From Pseudomonadota bacterium (GTDB lineage: Bacteria; Pseudomonadota; Alphaproteobacteria; Rhodospirillales; Casp-alpha2): a DNA stretch of 10,908 nt. A model generated the notes under the pieces. It was not told the DNA's origin, ran no database searches, and saw nothing but the letters and a program-made list of their open reading frames with translations. Positions 1 through 6,234 of the stretch are shown piece by piece (the stretch's first letter is position 1; each line of letters starts with the position of its first letter). The translations under genes and the position numbers were made by a program. The DNA lies in assembly GCA_027620395.1 (NCBI GenBank), contig JAQBZY010000019.1:1-10908 (forward strand). The letters are read 5' to 3'.

Positions 1-847
1 CTTCAAGCTCGGCCGCTTCCATGTCGAACTTTGGGTACTCGATGACTTCGGGTTTACCGTCGATGGGGCGAAATTCGAGCCGGGTGTAGTCGCGGACCTC
101 GGCCCAGCCCTGGTCGCCGAACACTTGCACCCGCCAGAACTGCGGCGTCGCGAACAGGGTCGTCAAAACGCCGGTCGGACCGGATTTGAACTTGAGGTCG
201 GCGAAGGTGGTGTCGTCGACGCCGGTCTTCAGCACGCGGCGCTCGCTGGTCGCCCTCAGCGACTTGACCGGTCCTAGAATGGCGATCATCGCGTCGGCCA
301 TGTGCACACCCATCGCCGTCATGCCGCCAGCCGGGCTTTCCGTTTCGTTGGCCCGCCAATGGCCGGCCTTGTAGCGAAGCCCGCCGGAGCCGGAGACGTT
401 GCCTTCGATGTGCAGGATTTTGCCAAGCCGGCCCGACTTCACCATCTCCCTGAGTTGGATCATCGGCGGTGAGAACCGCCGGTTGAAGCCGATGCAGAGC
501 GGCTTTCTGGCTTTCTTCATGGCGGCGATGGCGCGCTTGGCGTCAGCGGACGAAAGCGTAAACGGCTTTTCCACAAGGACCGCCTTCTTGGCCTTGGCGC
601 AGGCGATCACTTGCCGGGCGTGCTGGGTGTGCGGCGTCGCCAATACGACGGCGTCGATCTCGGGATCGGCCAGGATCTCGTCCAAACTGTCGACCAGCCG
701 GATTTTGTTCTTGGCGCAGAAGTCCTCGGCCAGGGCCCGGCGGCCGGTGACGGCCTTTGTGAAGACGATCTTCTCGGATTTTCCTTGCACCGAGCTGACC
801 AGTATCTGGCCCCAACGGCCAATGCCCGCGATCGCGGCCCGGATCAC
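1..847 (-). CDS. Gfo/Idh/MocA-family NAD(P)-dependent oxidoreductase, C-terminus cut by window edge
   Basis: The 282 visible codons begin V-I-R-A-A-I-A and carry the Rossmann dinucleotide motif GIGRWG near residues 9-14. The family EKP signature is at 93-95 (LVEKPF), where the lysine is the usual catalytic/cofactor residue. A GG(x)5GVHxxD stretch sits at 174-185, with H182 as the likely active-site histidine. Members of the family oxidise or reduce sugars, inositols and similar polyols in the cytoplasm; the substrate here cannot be told. The usual length is about 330-390 residues, so roughly 50-100 residues lie beyond position 1. I chose the GTG at 847-845 because GAGG (857-854) sits 6 nt upstream and because family members start just before the Rossmann strand. 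The frame stays open further upstream but shows no ATG, GTG or TTG back to about position 960. The gene points away from the EamA gene at 1032, so the two share a short upstream region. Confidence 0.9.
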   Translation of the reverse strand, partial: MIRAAIAGIGRWGQILVSSVQGKSEKIVFTKAVTGRRALAEDFCAKNKIRLVDSLDEILADPEIDAVVLATPHTQHARQVIACAKAKKAVLVEKPFTLSSADAKRAIAAMKKARKPLCIGFNRRFSPPMIQLREMVKSGRLGKILHIEGNVSGSGGLRYKAGHWRANETESPAGGMTAMGVHMADAMIAILGPVKSLRATSERRVLKTGVDDTTFADLKFKSGPTGVLTTLFATPQFWRVQVFGDQGWAEVRDYTRLEFRPIDGKPEVIEYPKFDMEAAELE

Positions 848-903
848 GGCCGGCCTCGCGTCGGGTGTGGAATATTGACGTTCAAACGGCTGTCGCCCAT
901 CAT
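844..903 (-). other. Small ORF (19 codons) overlapping the oxidoreductase start
   Basis: On the minus strand an ATG-ATG pair (903-898) is preceded by GGAAGGAA, a better ribosome binding site than the one in front of the oxidoreductase GTG. The ORF reads MMGDSRLNVNIPHPTRGRP and stops at TGA (846-844). That stop overlaps the oxidoreductase start in the sequence GTGA, a 4-nt overlap typical of translational coupling. It could be a leader peptide that delivers ribosomes to the GTG. It could also be chance, or a mark of an indel that moved an original ATG out of frame. The peptide resembles no family I know. Confidence 0.25.
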
Positions 904-1031
904 TCGAATTCCTTCCGTTCTGCTGGTCTTGCCGGCTTCCGATGGCGGACGGTATCAGGTTTCCAGCCGACGGCAATATCGTCGATTGCGACCTCGCTCA
1001 GAGGCCTATTCAAGGGGACGCGGGGGACCAA
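848..1031. promoter_or_regulatory. Divergent upstream region of the oxidoreductase and EamA genes
   Basis: These 184 nt separate the GTG of the minus-strand oxidoreductase from the preferred GTG of the plus-strand EamA gene, so both promoters should lie in or near it. I see no convincing -35/-10 pair. The best plus-strand match, TTGCGA at 986-991 with TATTCA at 1007-1012, has a spacer of only 15 nt. The EamA frame is open through this region back to an ATG at 942, so part of it may be coding if that start is used. The small ORF at 844-903 lies at its left end. Confidence 0.4.
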
Positions 1032-1946
1032 GTGCCAATCGAAGACGCGTTGCCGCCACCCGTCGAACCAAGATTTAGCGCCCCATTGCGTGGCGCCATG
1101 TACATGGCGATGGCGGCCTTGATCATCTCTACCATGCATCTTCTGGTCCGCGCCGCGTCTAGCGGCATTCACCCCTTTGAAATCGCATTCTTCCGCAATG
1201 TCGTCGGTTTCCTGTTGTTGATTCCCTTTCTACTCCGTCAGGACCGCTCGAATTGGAGAAGCAAGCGGCCGAAATTGCAGTTTTTTCGCGCCGTGGCCGG
1301 CATCGGCGCGATGCTTAGTTGGTTCACGGCCCTGAGTCTGATGCCCGTCGCCGATGCGACGGCGCTTAGTTTCACCAGTGTTCTCTTCATCACTCTCGGG
1401 GCTGCGATCTTTCTCAACGAGGGATTCGGCATCCGTCGAATGATCGCCATCGGCGTCGGCTTCGTTGGAACCCTGATCATCATTCGCCCAGGGGTCGGCG
1501 TCATGGATTCGGGCGCCCTCATCGTTTTGGCCTCGACGGTGCTGTGGGCGGGCGCGCTGCTGTGCGTCAAAGTGTTGGGCCGCACCGATACCAGCGTGAC
1601 GCAAGTCTTCTATGGCAATGCATATTTGACGTTGTTTTCGATTGGGCCGGCGATCTGGGTCTGGACTTGGCCAGATGCCCATCAATTGGCGATGATGGTA
1701 GCCATCGGCGTGATGGCGACCCTGGCCCATCTCTGCATGGCGCAGTCCTATAAAATCGCCGATGCGGCCGTGGTGGCGCCGGTCGACTACACGCGGATGA
1801 TTTGGGCCTCGCTGATCGGCTATGTATGGCTGGGCGAATTTCCTGATTTCTGGACTTGGGTCGGCGGCACGGTGATTTTCGCCTCGACGGTTTACATCAC
1901 TTTCCGGGAATCGCAGAAGCGGAAGCAGGCGAAGGCAGCCGCCTGA
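1032..1946 (+). CDS. EamA/DMT-superfamily 10-helix transporter, copy 1
   Basis: This is a predicted inner-membrane transporter of the drug/metabolite transporter superfamily, usually an exporter of amino acids or other metabolites. The 304 residues show about ten hydrophobic helices in two repeated EamA halves. Family-typical stretches include the ATALSF segment near 109-114, LNE near 128-130, the G-LIIIRPG segment at 146-154 that ends the first half, and a C-terminal VDYTR...GE...WTWVG block at 251-278. The substrate is unknown. I prefer the GTG at 1032: GGGGGA (1022-1027) lies just upstream, and the resulting N-terminus matches the paralog at 1947-2846 in length to within one residue. An ATG at 942 would add 30 residues but has no ribosome binding site, and an ATG at 1098 would leave almost no N-terminal tail. 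The TGA stop directly abuts the stop of the convergent paralog. Confidence 0.88.
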   Translation: MPIEDALPPPVEPRFSAPLRGAMYMAMAALIISTMHLLVRAASSGIHPFEIAFFRNVVGFLLLIPFLLRQDRSNWRSKRPKLQFFRAVAGIGAMLSWFTALSLMPVADATALSFTSVLFITLGAAIFLNEGFGIRRMIAIGVGFVGTLIIIRPGVGVMDSGALIVLASTVLWAGALLCVKVLGRTDTSVTQVFYGNAYLTLFSIGPAIWVWTWPDAHQLAMMVAIGVMATLAHLCMAQSYKIADAAVVAPVDYTRMIWASLIGYVWLGEFPDFWTWVGGTVIFASTVYITFRESQKRKQAKAAA

Positions 1947-2846
1947 TCAGCTTGCCCGCAACATGGCTTCCCGGCGCACGATGTAAAATGCCGACGCAAA
2001 GATGATGGCCGCGCCGACCCAGGTCCACATATCCGAAATTTCTCCGAACGCAATCCAGCCAATGAATACCGCGCTCGGCAGCCGGAAAAAATCGACCGCG
2101 GCGACGATCGAGGCGTCGGTTACCGAGAACGCCTTGGTCAACGTCCAATGCCCGGCGACCGCGATCGGTCCCGTCGCCAGAAGAAACGGCCAGACGTCGG
2201 ACGCCGGCCATTGCCAAACAAAATACGCCGGCACCGCCGCCATCGGGATCATCAGCAGGTGGGAAAAAAAGACGATGGTCGTCGGATCGTCGCCGCGAGT
2301 CAGGTGCTTAATAAGCAGCGAGGAAATCCCCATGAAGACCGCCGATGCTAGCGCGAACCAATTGCCGAGCCCCATTTCCGTCATGCCGGGCCGGACAATG
2401 ATGAGTGCGCCGATGAACCCGATCAGGGTTGCCATCCATCGCCGGGCGCGGATGATTTCGCCAAGCACCAAAGCCGCGCCGATGGTGGTGAACAGCGGCG
2501 CCAGGAAGCTCAAGGCGGTGACCTCGCCGATTGGAATCAGTGACACGGCGTAAAACCAGGTCGTCATGGCGCACATGCTGGATATGCACCGGATGAAGTA
2601 GAGCTTGATCTGCGAGGTGCCGAGCCGGCCGACGCCGCGGCTCAGGAACCATGGTGCGAGACAAAGAAAAGCAAACACGATGCGGCAGAAAACGATCTGC
2701 ATCGGCTCAACGCCGAGGTTCGAAACATAGCGGCCGAGCGCGCCCAGCGACGACAACAACGCACACGAAACCAACATCCAGAGCGCGCCCTCGATCGGCC
2801 GGTTGATTGGGGCGGGTATCGTTGTCGGCGCGGGACCGTGGGCCAT
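1947..2846 (-). CDS. EamA/DMT-superfamily 10-helix transporter, copy 2
   Basis: This 299-residue predicted inner-membrane permease belongs to the same family as the gene at 1032-1946 and aligns with it almost without gaps. Shared blocks include T-ALSF at 110-114, the G-LIIVRPG segment at 146-153, and AVDFFR...GE...WTWVG...IFAS at 250-285. It has about ten helices and a basic cytoplasmic tail. The ATG at 2846-2844 lies only 5 nt after the TGA of the M81 peptidase gene and has no clear Shine-Dalgarno of its own, so translation is probably coupled to that gene. The frame is open upstream to 2942 inside the peptidase gene, but that longer start would overlap it by about 90 nt and lengthen the N-terminus beyond the paralog, so I reject it. 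Export of a product of the upstream hydrolase is a possible role, inferred from context only. Confidence 0.88.
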   Translation of the reverse strand: MAHGPAPTTIPAPINRPIEGALWMLVSCALLSSLGALGRYVSNLGVEPMQIVFCRIVFAFLCLAPWFLSRGVGRLGTSQIKLYFIRCISSMCAMTTWFYAVSLIPIGEVTALSFLAPLFTTIGAALVLGEIIRARRWMATLIGFIGALIIVRPGMTEMGLGNWFALASAVFMGISSLLIKHLTRGDDPTTIVFFSHLLMIPMAAVPAYFVWQWPASDVWPFLLATGPIAVAGHWTLTKAFSVTDASIVAAVDFFRLPSAVFIGWIAFGEISDMWTWVGAAIIFASAFYIVRREAMLRAS

Positions 2847-2851
2847 CTTGT

Positions 2852-4345
2852 TCAGTCGAGATCGAGCGGAAAAATTGGCCTTCTGAGCCGCGTGTAGGGA
2901 AGCTTCGAGATGTCTTTCCCAGACAGCGCGCCGGAATCGCAAATCACGATCGCACCGGCGATCGGTTGATAGGCGGCGCGGAAATGCTGCATCGACTTGA
3001 CGGCGACGACATCGAGCGTGCGGGGATCGATGCCGGCGTGGGTGAAGGCTTCGATCTCGGTCAACTGCACCCGGTTCGACGCGACGACGATGCTGATGCC
3101 GCCGATGCGAAAGACAGCAGTCGGGCCGAGCCGGTGCGTGACGCCCTTCCAGCGTGGCCCAAGCGCCACGTAGACACCATCGGTGATCCGCTCGACGGTG
3201 CCGGTCAACGTCAGCGGTGGACCGTACGCGGGGTCGATTTTGCCGCCCAGCGGCACCGTGACGTCGGCTCCTTCGCCTGCTTCGATCAGCGCCGCCGCCG
3301 CGTCACTGTCGCAGATGGTGCCGAACGCCGCGTTCGTGAACCCGGCGTCGATCAGGCCTTGCAATAGGAAGGTCGAGTCGCCGTAGGCGCCGGATCCCGG
3401 ATTGTCGGAAAAGTCGGCAATCACCACCGGTCCCTGGCGGCCCGGGCCGGCAATCAGACGTCGGGTTTCCGCGACCGTCTCGGCGACGCCGAGGTAGGTG
3501 TTGGAATCGAAATGCCGGGTTTGCCAAGCGTAATCCATGAAGGTTTCGGCGATGGCGGAAAAGCGGGAATCCCGGCCATCGCCGGTGACGGTCACGCTGG
3601 GCCCGGCTTGATCGAGATCGGCCGGCGTGAAGCCGGCATGGACGCTGATCGCCAGTACGCCGGGTTCGGTTTTCTCGATCGCGCCGGCCTGGCGCAGAAG
3701 TTCCAGCATCGGATTTTCGACCGTGGTCCGGCCATCGTCCAAACCCTCGATCATGGCGCGCCTGGCGGTGACGGCCTTGGGCTTGATCTCGCCGCGCATC
3801 GCCCGGTCGAGAATTTTGGCCGCCCGCCAAGATGTGTCGACTTGATCGATATGTGGGTAAGTTCGATAGGCGACGACGATGTCGGCCATTTCAGTCATCC
3901 GGTCGGTGACGTTGGCGTGCAGATCGAGCGTGATGGCCAGTGGCACGTCCGGGCCGACTATGGCGCGAAGTTCAGACAGCAACTCGCCCTCGGCGTCCGG
4001 GAACCGCCGTTGCGCCATGGCGCCGTGCAGGTTCAACAGAATGCCGTTGAACGGGCCTTCGGTCTCGGCGGCGTTCAAGATGGCGCCGCTGCATGCCGCC
4101 CAGGCGTCGTCGGCGACGGGTCCAGAAGGCGTCGCCCAGGCGACGACGGTTCGGACCAAATTCCAATCAAGCGCGGCGGCGGCTTCCTCGACGCCGGTCG
4201 GTTCGATTCTGGCGCCTTTGATCTTGGCCGGGACATCGTCGCCAAAGGCGAGCAAGTAGTCCTCGAAATTGGTCAATGCCGTCGGCAACTTCGAGAACGC
4301 ATTGCTCTCGTGCCCGAATAGACCAGTCAGTACGCGGAACCCCAT
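2852..4345 (-). CDS. M81 family metallopeptidase (MlrC-like)
   Basis: This is a predicted zinc-dependent hydrolase of 497 residues with no signal peptide, so cytoplasmic. The N-terminal domain has the family pattern RVLTGLFGHESNAFS at 4-18, LNLHGAM at 105-110 followed by DAEGELL, DLHANV at 141-146 and YRTYPHID at 160-167. The D-x-H pair and neighbouring histidines are the expected metal ligands. The MlrC C-terminal domain begins about 300 with the diagnostic DNPGSGAYGDSTFLL at 314-328, and CDSD and GGK follow. The length is normal for the family. The best-known member, sphingomonad MlrC, cleaves linear peptides from microcystin; most relatives are uncharacterised. I chose ATG 4345-4343 because AGGA (4354-4351) lies 5 nt upstream; a GTG at 4363 is also in frame. 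It is divergent from a peptide-type ABC importer and followed 5 nt later by an EamA transporter gene. Confidence 0.93.
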   Translation of the reverse strand: MGFRVLTGLFGHESNAFSKLPTALTNFEDYLLAFGDDVPAKIKGARIEPTGVEEAAAALDWNLVRTVVAWATPSGPVADDAWAACSGAILNAAETEGPFNGILLNLHGAMAQRRFPDAEGELLSELRAIVGPDVPLAITLDLHANVTDRMTEMADIVVAYRTYPHIDQVDTSWRAAKILDRAMRGEIKPKAVTARRAMIEGLDDGRTTVENPMLELLRQAGAIEKTEPGVLAISVHAGFTPADLDQAGPSVTVTGDGRDSRFSAIAETFMDYAWQTRHFDSNTYLGVAETVAETRRLIAGPGRQGPVVIADFSDNPGSGAYGDSTFLLQGLIDAGFTNAAFGTICDSDAAAALIEAGEGADVTVPLGGKIDPAYGPPLTLTGTVERITDGVYVALGPRWKGVTHRLGPTAVFRIGGISIVVASNRVQLTEIEAFTHAGIDPRTLDVVAVKSMQHFRAAYQPIAGAIVICDSGALSGKDISKLPYTRLRRPIFPLDLD

Positions 4346-4372
4346 TTTATTCCTGCTCCCCACCCCGGCGGC

Positions 4373-4402
4373 TTGACGTGTGGGCCGCGCGCCCCTTACA
4401 GT
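4373..4402 (+). promoter_or_regulatory. Candidate sigma-70 promoter for the ABC importer operon
   Basis: TTGACG (4373-4378, five of six consensus matches) is followed after 18 nt by TACAGT (4397-4402, four of six). If used, transcription would begin near 4409 and leave a leader of about 215 nt before the binding-protein ATG. The -10 box is imperfect and no experimental support exists, so this is only a candidate. Confidence 0.3.
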
Positions 4403-4414
4403 ATGGTGTGAAAT

Positions 4415-4443
4415 ACGCTAGGGTGTTCAGATAGATAAGACAA
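4415..4443 (-). promoter_or_regulatory. Weak candidate promoter for the M81 peptidase gene
   Basis: On the minus strand TTGTCT (4443-4438) is followed after 17 nt by TAGCGT (4420-4415). The -10 matches only three of six consensus positions. It is placed plausibly, giving a leader of about 60 nt before ATG 4345, and it would overlap the opposite candidate promoter closely. Low confidence. Confidence 0.18.
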
Positions 4444-4608
4444 GCGCCCGGAGTATGCTGGGGGCCGGCTCGGATGGCACGGGAACGCCGCCGGGCGAAA
4501 TTGGGGAACGGCTGTGGACTCTCGGGCGGAAACGTCTAATCATACGGTCAATCAATGGCCAGAAAATAGGCCAGCAAGGGATGGGCGTAACGACAATCAA
4601 CCAAAAAA

Positions 4609-4616
4609 GGGAGGTG
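4609..4616 (+). promoter_or_regulatory. Ribosome binding site that fixes the binding-protein start
   Basis: GGGAGGTG lies 8-10 nt before the ATG at 4625 and follows a run of six A. It supports ATG 4625 over the in-frame upstream start at 4514, which would put about 37 polar residues before the signal peptide. Confidence 0.7.
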
Positions 4617-4624
4617 CGATCATC

Positions 4625-6163
4625 ATGATCCGCAAATTTGTAACCGTGACGATTTTGGCGGCCGCCGTGTCGCTGTCGGCATTGCCGGCGGCGTTTGCCG
4701 GTAAGGCCAATGATACTTTGGTCTGGTCGACGGACAGGGAAAATGCCGTCATCGACCCTTTCTATAACAACACCCGCGAATTGGTGATCATCGGCAATCA
4801 GGTTTGGGACGGCCTGCTGTTCCGCGATCTCAAGACCGGCGAATACAAGGGTCTGTTGGCCACCTCCTACAAGTGGGCCGACAACACCACCATCGATTTT
4901 GGGCTCCGGGACGACGTGGTGTTTCACAATGGTAAAAAATTCGGTCCGGAAGACGTGGTCTACACGATCAATTTCGTCTCCAAGCCGGAAAACGGCGTGT
5001 TGACCCAGGCCAACGTCAAATTTTTGGAATCGGCCGAGAAAACCGGCCCAAACAGCGTCCGGATCAAGCTGAAGCAACCGTTTCCCGCCGCGCTCGCTTA
5101 TTTCGCGCAGGCCATCTTCATCATGCCGGACAAGCATTACGATGGCGCGCCGATGAAGGCTGACGGCAAGAAGGACTACGGCGTCGTCAAGCCAAACGGC
5201 ACCGGCCCCTACAAGGTGACCAACATCGTCCCTGGCGAACGGGTCGAGATGGTGAAGAATGGTACGTACATGAAGGATGGCCCAAAGGGGCAGCCAGCGA
5301 TCGGAAAGCTCACCTTCCGCACCCTCAAAGATAAGAACACACAGATGGCGGAGTTGCTGACCGGCGGCGTCGACTGGATCTGGGACGTGCCGAAGGAACA
5401 GGCCGAGCAGCTTTCCAAGGCTCCCAAAGTCACCGTCGAAAACGCCAAGACCATGCGGTTCAGCTATTTGGCGTTCGACGTGAATGGAACCTCCGGCACC
5501 AAGTACTTCATGGACAAGAAAGTCCGCATGGCCGTGGCACACGCCATCAACCGCGCCTCCATCGTCAAGAACCTAGTCGGCTCGGCGTCGGTGGTGATTA
5601 ATTCGGCCTGCCATCCGGACCAGGACGGCTGCACGCAGAACGTGCCGAAATGGAAATACGATCCGAAGCTGGCCAAGAAGCTCCTCGCGGAAGCCGGTCA
5701 TCCGAACGGTTTCTCGTTCGATCTATACGCCTACCGCGAGCGCGAGTACACCGAAGCGGTGATTGGTGATCTGGCCAAGGTCGGGATCAAGGCCAACCTC
5801 AAGTTCATGCAGTACCGCGCACTTCGCGATCTGGTTTGGAAGGGGACCACTCCGATAAACCATATGACCTGGGGCTCGAACTCGATCCCGGACGTGTCGG
5901 CTTCGACCGGCCATTTCTTCAGCGGCGGCCATGACGATCCGGCGAAGGATCCGACAGTCGTCGAAACTCTGAAGATCGCCGGCGCCACCATCGACACGCC
6001 GAAGCGCAACGAGCTGTACAAGCAGGCGCTGTCGACGATTTCGGGCGAACTCTACTGGTTGCCGATGTTCTCCTACGCCAAGTACTACGCGTACGACAAG
6101 GACCTCAACTTCAAGGCGACGTCAGACGAGATACCGCGTTTCTACGCCGCTAAGTGGAAGTGA
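4625..6163 (+). CDS. Extracellular solute-binding protein, family 5 (Opp/Dpp-type), of a peptide ABC importer
   Basis: This is the periplasmic receptor of the importer encoded downstream. The 512-residue product starts with a clean Sec signal peptide: basic MIRK, a hydrophobic core, then AFA with cleavage likely after residue 25. There is no lipobox cysteine, so it should be soluble in the periplasm. Family 5 marks are FHNGKKFGPEDVVYTIN at 100-116, NGTGPYKV at 191-198, the MDKKVRMAVAHAINR helix at 296-310 and KYDPKLAKKLLAEAGHPNG at 344-362. The length is normal. The only cysteines I see are C329 and C336, seven residues apart, a likely disulfide loop. The family binds di- or oligopeptides, but also nickel, opines or sugars; the ligand here is inferred to be a peptide only from the flanking peptidase genes. 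A 71-nt gap with a strong hairpin separates it from the first permease. Confidence 0.95.
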   Translation: MIRKFVTVTILAAAVSLSALPAAFAGKANDTLVWSTDRENAVIDPFYNNTRELVIIGNQVWDGLLFRDLKTGEYKGLLATSYKWADNTTIDFGLRDDVVFHNGKKFGPEDVVYTINFVSKPENGVLTQANVKFLESAEKTGPNSVRIKLKQPFPAALAYFAQAIFIMPDKHYDGAPMKADGKKDYGVVKPNGTGPYKVTNIVPGERVEMVKNGTYMKDGPKGQPAIGKLTFRTLKDKNTQMAELLTGGVDWIWDVPKEQAEQLSKAPKVTVENAKTMRFSYLAFDVNGTSGTKYFMDKKVRMAVAHAINRASIVKNLVGSASVVINSACHPDQDGCTQNVPKWKYDPKLAKKLLAEAGHPNGFSFDLYAYREREYTEAVIGDLAKVGIKANLKFMQYRALRDLVWKGTTPINHMTWGSNSIPDVSASTGHFFSGGHDDPAKDPTVVETLKIAGATIDTPKRNELYKQALSTISGELYWLPMFSYAKYYAYDKDLNFKATSDEIPRFYAAKWK

Positions 6164-6170
6164 CATGAAC

Positions 6171-6221
6171 GGCGCCGGCGGGTCAGAAATGGCCCGCCGG
6201 TTCCGCCTTTTATCCGGCGCC
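6171..6221 (+). terminator. Intercistronic hairpin, possible attenuator, with an alternative pairing
   Basis: Just after the binding-protein stop, CCGGCGGG (6175-6182) pairs perfectly with CCCGCCGG (6193-6200). Two more inner pairs (one G-U, one C-G) bring the stem to 10 bp around a 6-nt loop. The following bases TTCCGCCTTTTAT are only moderately T-rich, so it is not a textbook terminator. A second perfect pairing, GGCGCCGG (6171-6178) with CCGGCGCC (6214-6221), shares four bases with the first stem and so competes with it. Structures here commonly raise binding-protein mRNA over permease mRNA by partial termination or 3'-end protection; that role is inferred. Confidence 0.55.
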
Positions 6222-6234
6222 GGGGTGGCGAGAA

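Larger units (their letters stand above)
4346..4624. promoter_or_regulatory. Divergent control region between the M81 and ABC importer operons
   Basis: These 279 nt hold no convincing gene and must drive both the minus-strand peptidase unit and the plus-strand importer unit. The region contains candidate promoters facing each way (4373-4402 plus, 4415-4443 minus). It also has a 7-bp inverted repeat, CGCCCGG at 4445-4451 with CCGGGCG at 4491-4497, in what would be the importer leader, and a short GGCCAG direct repeat (4557-4562 and 4569-4574). No known riboswitch consensus was recognised. The right-hand part, from about 4540, is richer in A and T than the coding flanks. Confidence 0.6.

Noticed and set aside
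986..1012. TTGCGA ... TATTCA as a promoter for the plus-strand EamA gene
   Set aside because: Spacer is 15 nt, both boxes are poor, and it would leave almost no leader before the GTG.
942..1031. Upstream ATG start for the plus-strand EamA protein adding 30 residues
   Set aside because: No ribosome binding site, a polar extension that the paralog lacks, and a GTG at 1032 that matches the paralog N-terminus in length.
1926..1945. CAGGCG / CGCCTG inverted repeat at the end of the plus-strand EamA gene, considered as a terminator
   Set aside because: Only a 6-bp stem with an 8-nt loop and no T-run on either side; it is inside the coding sequence.
3512..4321. 269-codon open frame on the plus strand opposite the M81 gene
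   Set aside because: No recognisable domain, and the opposite strand carries a complete M81 protein with all family motifs.
4618..4630. Odd palindrome GATCATCATGATC spanning the binding-protein start codon
   Set aside because: The arms are 6 bp with a single centre base, so it cannot fold as RNA hairpin. It could be an operator, but such a short dyad is likely chance.
4427..5542. 371-codon open frame on the minus strand opposite the binding-protein gene
   Set aside because: It lies antisense to a well-supported family 5 binding protein, its translation shows no domain, and it reflects GC-rich third positions of the real gene.
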